From Trileptium ribeirensis (lineage: Eukaryota > Nematoda > Enoplea > Enoplida > Thoracostomopsidae), in contig JASANE010017429.1 in the NCBI GenBank assembly GCA_030248225.1, positions 1-64,000 of the forward strand: a stretch of DNA of 64,000 nucleotides, read 5' to 3'. This document shows positions 60,901 to 64,000 of this stretch, one piece after another (position 1 is the first letter of the stretch; every line of letters begins with the position of its first letter). Under the pieces are notes generated by a model. It was not told the DNA's origin. It saw only the letters and a program-made list of their open reading frames with translations, and ran no database searches. Made by a program: the position numbers and the translations under genes.

Positions 60901-62529
60901 TTTTATTTTTTTGTGTCTTGTCAACTGATATTATTTATTTTATAATTATTATGTTTACTACTATTATATAATTATTATTATTTATGTTATTATCAGGGAA
61001 TAACCGGAACCAGCAACCGGAACCGCTCATTTAAACCGGATCCGGAGCTGGAACTGGAAACTGGTCTTCGAAACTTATAAGTAAAACGGATGAAAGAGGT
61101 AATGAAGGTACAGTACATTTAAAATATATTAAAAATAACTTCTAACATTAAACTTAATGTAATGCGATGGCATTATAGCCTCTCTGAAACTTTGAAGAGA
61201 CTGAGGAAGCTAATAATGTTTAGTTATCGATCAATGTTGGTTTTTGGATCTCTAGAGCAAAAAATGTCTTTCACTACACAGCCCTGTGTAAATTGCGTCA
61301 AACTGAACGTGCTTGCAACTAAACATACTTGCATGGAGTGTAGACTAAGCACTTGCGCTATGCCTAAAAACGCGTACTTTTACTACACATAGGTTTTTTA
61401 CATGTTATTCTGTAAGCAACTTGAAATTAGTGGCTTATATAGTTCTAAAAGAAAATAAGCGAAGGTAACTATAATTTTCTGATCAGTGGTCAGAGACATT
61501 GTTTAAGCTACTGTTGGGCAACCAGTTCCTGTCAGCTAGATGATAATGATGATAACCTTCTGATAAGAATGCTATAAAAGAGTCAAACTGTTATAGTACT
61601 CGGACAGTTTCAATAAATACAGCTCATTGCCAAGAACGCAGTTTCTGGTTGCGTTGCAGATTTGTTACTTTACTTCAATGTAGACTGATTTACAAAGTTA
61701 CAAGCGCTTTGGCTGGTGCTTGACGCAATTTATGTTAACCAAGCTTACAGCTACGTACTTCAAGATAATCCATACTCTGTTACCGAATTCTTATATATCC
61801 TGCGGACTTCTGAATGTGTAAAAATAATTGCTACAAACATCGAGGTGGCTTTGTCTTGTTTACAAACTCCTGCAGGGTTAAGATGAAAAATTCGTGCTGA
61901 AATAACGTGTCCTACTTACGTTTCACACTGCAATTTGCTGAATGAATCTTTTCTTTTGTTTGGTTGTATTGGAACTTGATCATTGTGTATATATAACATA
62001 TGTTTGGGCCACAAATGAAGCAAAAATGTGGAAAATTTCATATAAAATTTTTAAACAGGAATTCCGGTTCCGGCACGGTTTTAGCCTTTTATTGCCTAGG
62101 AACCGAAGCCGGAACACGATTTTCGCCGGAACGGGAACCGAAATTCCGGTTACTCCCTGGTTATTATATAATTTTTTATGATATTATATATTTTATTTAA
62201 TTGCATATTACGAGCACACTGATCAGGCTTATCTGTTCAACAATACAAGCAATATGTCTGAAGTTCGGTGCATCATTGTGTAATTTGATGCTTAATGTAG
62301 CTATGTACGTCCCTCTAAATTACATATTGAGCACTCCAGATTAATCATCTTGGCGGTAAGACAAGCCACTAATTTATCTACTGATATTACACATTTTAGC
62401 CATGGAAAAAACAAATACTTCAGTGCCAAAGGAATTTTGATCGCTGTTTCGTATTTTCTTGAACGAAACCACGAAGTTTGTGTCGTTCTTCCGCGCTCTA
62501 TACCTCAACCAGCTAGAGGTCACGGAAAG
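42954..62529 (+). CDS. N4BP1/KHNYN-family KH-NYN ribonuclease, first eight exons (3' end beyond window)
   Basis: Exons: 42954-43160, 44393-44512, 49438-49658, 50518-51260, 51442-51495, 53725-53777, 60074-60159, 62400-62529. Every junction is GT-AG and the phase is kept throughout, giving 538 codons before the window runs out. Exons 1-3 form a KH-like N-terminus (LKLEELFDSRVRVREIDEN, FIFVDERWMYAIEKHFL, then MVQISGTLASTTNARDELAE). Their order and spacing match N4BP1. Exon 3-4 continues with SIGTLMDVDTCKSLPPTTIR. Exon 4 is then a Ser/Asn/Thr-rich linker. Exons 5-6 may be a UBA/CUE-like segment (CHDVVRGLNFHGEAVSLGAT). Exons 7-8 start the Regnase-type NYN nuclease fold: RTVVIDGMNVAYFHGKNKYF with the first acidic catalytic residue, then SAKGILIAVSYFLERNHEV. 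The remaining catalytic Asp residues would be to the right. In vertebrates these proteins cleave RNA and restrict viruses; that role here is inferred. The ATG at 42954 follows an in-frame stop at 42906. Confidence 0.85.
45840..48060. repeat. ~1.2-kb repeat block present twice in tandem, with ~176-bp subrepeats
   Basis: ACTAGTATCTCGCAAGC(G/C)AGTGGAAA opens both blocks, near 45850 and 47030. TTTTACCGCTAGCAAAGCTA and TTTTGCCGCTAGCCAAGCTA, followed by TAGGTGGAAACTC, close them, near 46800 and 48045. Inside, a subunit with GAGAATAGGTCGGCAGACCC, ACACCCCATGTCCCCGTA and ATACAGCAATAACAGC recurs with a ~176-bp spacing (for example at 47321 and 47497). The closing part matches the second half of repeat family E at 11150-11250. 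It sits in the second intron of the KH-NYN gene. Short open frames within are not coding. Confidence 0.78.
48165..48590. mobile_element. Possible inverted-repeat element in intron
   Basis: The left side GGTTTTTTGGGTCCACAGAT..GGGTCTGGAC..GCAAATATTTTT and the right side, inverted (GGTTTTTGCAAAACAGACCC..GGTTCAGCAAATTTC), pair imperfectly over about 45 bases. The interior holds further GGACCC blocks. No coding evidence; the 118-codon minus-strand frame at 48803-48447 overlaps its right end and is unrecognised. Confidence 0.35.
48933..48975. mobile_element. Partial CAAGAG foldback terminus
   Basis: CAAGAGTTCATAATGCCTTT followed by GAGAAGAGTATGACATTT resembles the outer 35 bases of the elements at 5536 and 54257. 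No matching opposite end was found, so this may be a relic. Confidence 0.35.
51980..52130. other. Intron sequence containing a fragment of the tandem-block opening
   Basis: ACTAGTATCTCGCAAGCAAGG near 51967 matches the opening of the repeat blocks at 45850 and 47030. A weaker match (CCAGTAACTCGCAAAGTAAGG) occurs near 55568. These appear to be scattered pieces of one interspersed repeat. Confidence 0.4.
52135..53357. mobile_element. Long foldback element (family F) with ~466-bp inverted arms
   Basis: The left arm (52135-52600) and right arm (52888-53357) are inverted copies that match at nearly every position, with only scattered differences. They enclose a 287-bp loop. The outer termini are ATTGAGCGGAGCTCG / CGAGCTCCGCTCAAT. 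Each arm carries a CGTTCGTTCGTTCGTTC microsatellite and CCACTGAACCGATTTTA. No transposase frame. It lies in the intron between exons 5 and 6 of the KH-NYN gene. A piece of one arm is also at 23150-23358. The high arm identity suggests recent insertion or gene conversion between arms. Confidence 0.92.
54257..54580. mobile_element. CAAGAG foldback element, copy 2
   Basis: Termini CAAGAGAGCATTAGGGAAGAG and, inverted, CTCTTCCCTAATGTACTCTTG pair over about 65 bases. The centre is G/C-homopolymer rich (CCCCCCAAAAAAAAAACTGG). Flanks CTATTAC and CTATTGC are a possible 7-bp target-site duplication with one mismatch, paralleling copy 1 at 5536-5913. It lies in the intron between exons 6 and 7 of the KH-NYN gene. 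Confidence 0.82.
55900..56330. repeat. Dispersed repeat, family E (copy 2)
   Basis: Landmarks AAAACCTGTAAACACGTTCT, GGTGCCAAAATTCGCCAAATTTTG, AACAATGAAACCA and TTAGTTCGAAAATGGC follow the same order as at 10770-11070. The identity is patchy, so it is an old insertion in the KH-NYN intron. Confidence 0.6.
57671..58122. repeat. 226-bp tandem duplication
   Basis: Two copies (57671-57896 and 57897-58122) of a unit beginning TAGACTATTGTCACTACTGC and containing CTGGACGTCTCT and GATCTGAGTGGTGTTCATTG, differing at only about a dozen positions. On the minus strand each copy has an open stretch (VSMNTTQIGKGLLVTRDVQL in one) preceded in copy 2 by an acceptor-like TTTCAG, so a duplicated exon is possible, but no family is recognised. 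Confidence 0.85.
60986..62167 (+). mobile_element. hAT-like non-autonomous element (family B), copy 3
   Basis: Element 60994-62159, flanked by the perfect 8-bp duplication GTTATTAT (60986-60993 and 62160-62167). Ends CAGGGAATAACCGGAACC and CCGAAATTCCGGTTACTCCCTG. Same interior landmarks and orientation as copy 1. It sits in the intron between exons 7 and 8 of the KH-NYN gene, that is, within the coding interval of the nuclease domain but removed by splicing. Confidence 0.9.
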
Positions 62530-64000
62530 GTAACGTGTATGCACAGTATTTACATGGCGTAGTCGTACTTTTTCTTGTATATGATGAGATCATGGCATCA
62601 AGCAAAGAACTAAAGATTACCAGTAGCAACTGTTGGTAAAAGCAAGCGTTTAGTTGTTTGATTTACCAATTTTTATTGATTTTGCTTACTGGAATTCTGT
62701 TTGAACAATTACCTGATGTACCCAGCGAATGTTTCATTGCTTTGGAAACGATTGACAGAGTAATATTAATATTAATGTATTGTTCGGTGTACGTGCCCAG
62801 TTTAGCTACTGACATTGATATGGTATAGTGTGGCTTATTTCGTAAATGCTTAGTGAATGTTTCGAGCTGCGATATAGCAATTAGTGATTTATTTTTCAAA
62901 CTATAAACCTGTTATACTGAAATAATCCGCTGCTCCTGCTGCTGAGGTGTAGACCTTTTTGGCATTATTTTTTGTCTGAATTTGTTCTAATTTTAGAACA
63001 TTTTTACAGTGGCCTTCTCGCATTATCTGGGTAACCTTTAAACGCTGGTCATGACTTTCGATTTCTCTCAGCGAGCCGAATCGAATGACATGTAACATGA
63101 CTAAGTTAAAATTAAAATTATATATTTAAAAAATTAAAATGGGAATTTGATTTTTTTGTATGAAATGACTGTGGGACAATGCCCAAATGCATCAATAAGA
63201 ATAATTAAATAAGAAACTTAAAAAAATATAATATGTTTAAAGTACCCTGTTGCTCCTGTAAATTTTACACAGTTTTTGTTCAAGCTCGTTTTATACTGTT
63301 CGATTTGCCTCAACGGGCCGAGTCGATTGACCATCAATAAGACTAAATTTAAATCAAAATTAGTATTGTAAGAAAATAGTAAAGTAATGCAAATCTAAAG
63401 TTTGATATTTTGTCTGAAATCGTTACGTCACATCGCCAATAATTGTGAAATTTTACTTAAAATTATATATAGCTTTATGTATAAACCAGTTTTTATTTCG
63501 ATAAATGTTGAACAAACTGCTAACGGTACTAGGAATCCAAGCCTGGTCGTTTGGCTTAGAGTCGGGCGAGCTAACAGTTGAATTATGACAACTCTGTTGC
63601 TCGGAATCTTAGGCTTCTTAAACGAGAGCAAGTGGTAACACGCAGCCAAGCACACGTCATTAAACAACCTGAAATAACACACTTTTTTGTACAGTATAAA
63701 GCTGCCGTGTAAAAATCACACGCGTTAAAGAATTAAAGATTTTTAATTAAGAAACATGTTAAACAATTGGATATGTCGCATGAAATAATTATTAAGGAAT
63801 AACAGAGGCTAAACTCTTGACCAAAACTCAAACTGTTCTTGAAAAAAGACTTGACTGAAACGTTTGAAATTAATAATATATTAATAAAATATAATTGTAA
63901 AATTCAAGTTGCATAGTCCAACTGTCTAATGATCTAGTGTATTTATTAAATCATACATACAGTATCTATTACCATTGTTTACTTAGATACGGTTTGTGTC
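62530..64000. other. Intron of the KH-NYN gene, rest of window
   Basis: Begins at the donor GTAACG after exon 8. I looked for the next expected NYN segment (an acidic helix and a TNDxFRE-like block) and found none before the window ends. Short minus-strand frames at 62663-63098 and 63428-63682 have no recognisable motif. Confidence 0.5.

Overview
This window is a piece of an animal (metazoan) nuclear genome. It is AT-rich, its genes are split by many GT-AG introns, and it carries eukaryotic transposons; I see no operons or bacterial signals. The lineage cannot be fixed from sequence alone. An N4BP1/KHNYN-type nuclease gene, mariner-like, hAT-like and Ty3 elements and a 2A-like motif of non-LTR retrotransposons together suggest an aquatic invertebrate (tunicate, cnidarian, mollusc or similar). 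That is inference.

Three host genes can be read exon by exon. (1) Minus strand, 6257 to 2819: the two C-terminal exons of a ZNHIT3-like HIT zinc-finger protein, a box C/D snoRNP assembly factor; its N-terminal finger exon was not found with confidence. (2) Plus strand, 31239 to 38104: a complete-looking eight-exon gene for the mitochondrial ATP synthase OSCP subunit, followed by a 57-bp minisatellite and a poly(A) signal. (3) Plus strand, 42954 to beyond the right edge: an N4BP1/KHNYN-family gene with KH-like N-terminal exons, a low-complexity linker, a possible UBA-like segment and the first half of a Regnase-type NYN ribonuclease domain. In both multi-exon plus-strand genes the codon phase is conserved at every junction. 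A fragment at 53-115 on the minus strand looks like one exon of another, unrecognised gene.

The rest is mostly repeats. Left part (0-30 kb): a Tc1/mariner-superfamily element with one frameshift and intact 33-bp inverted repeats, four copies of a ~370-bp inverted-repeat element, two copies of a ~1.15-kb hAT-like non-autonomous element, a second smaller hAT-like element, a Harbinger-like palindrome, a decayed Ty3/gypsy pol block with an internally duplicated RT segment, a non-LTR RNase H tail in the opposite orientation, and a degenerate 2A-like leader. Right part (38-64 kb): tandem repeats of ~350 bp just upstream of the nuclease gene, a ~1.2-kb duplicated repeat block, a large foldback element with two ~470-bp arms, a short foldback element, a 226-bp tandem duplication and a third ~1.15-kb hAT-like copy. 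All but the ~350-bp repeats lie inside introns of the nuclease gene.

No clearly new multi-gene system was found. The items most worth checking are the invertebrate KH-NYN nuclease gene, the long foldback in its intron (a possible source of double-stranded RNA in a transcript encoding an RNA-degrading enzyme), and the hAT-like family whose three copies are each bracketed by a different 8-bp target-site duplication.
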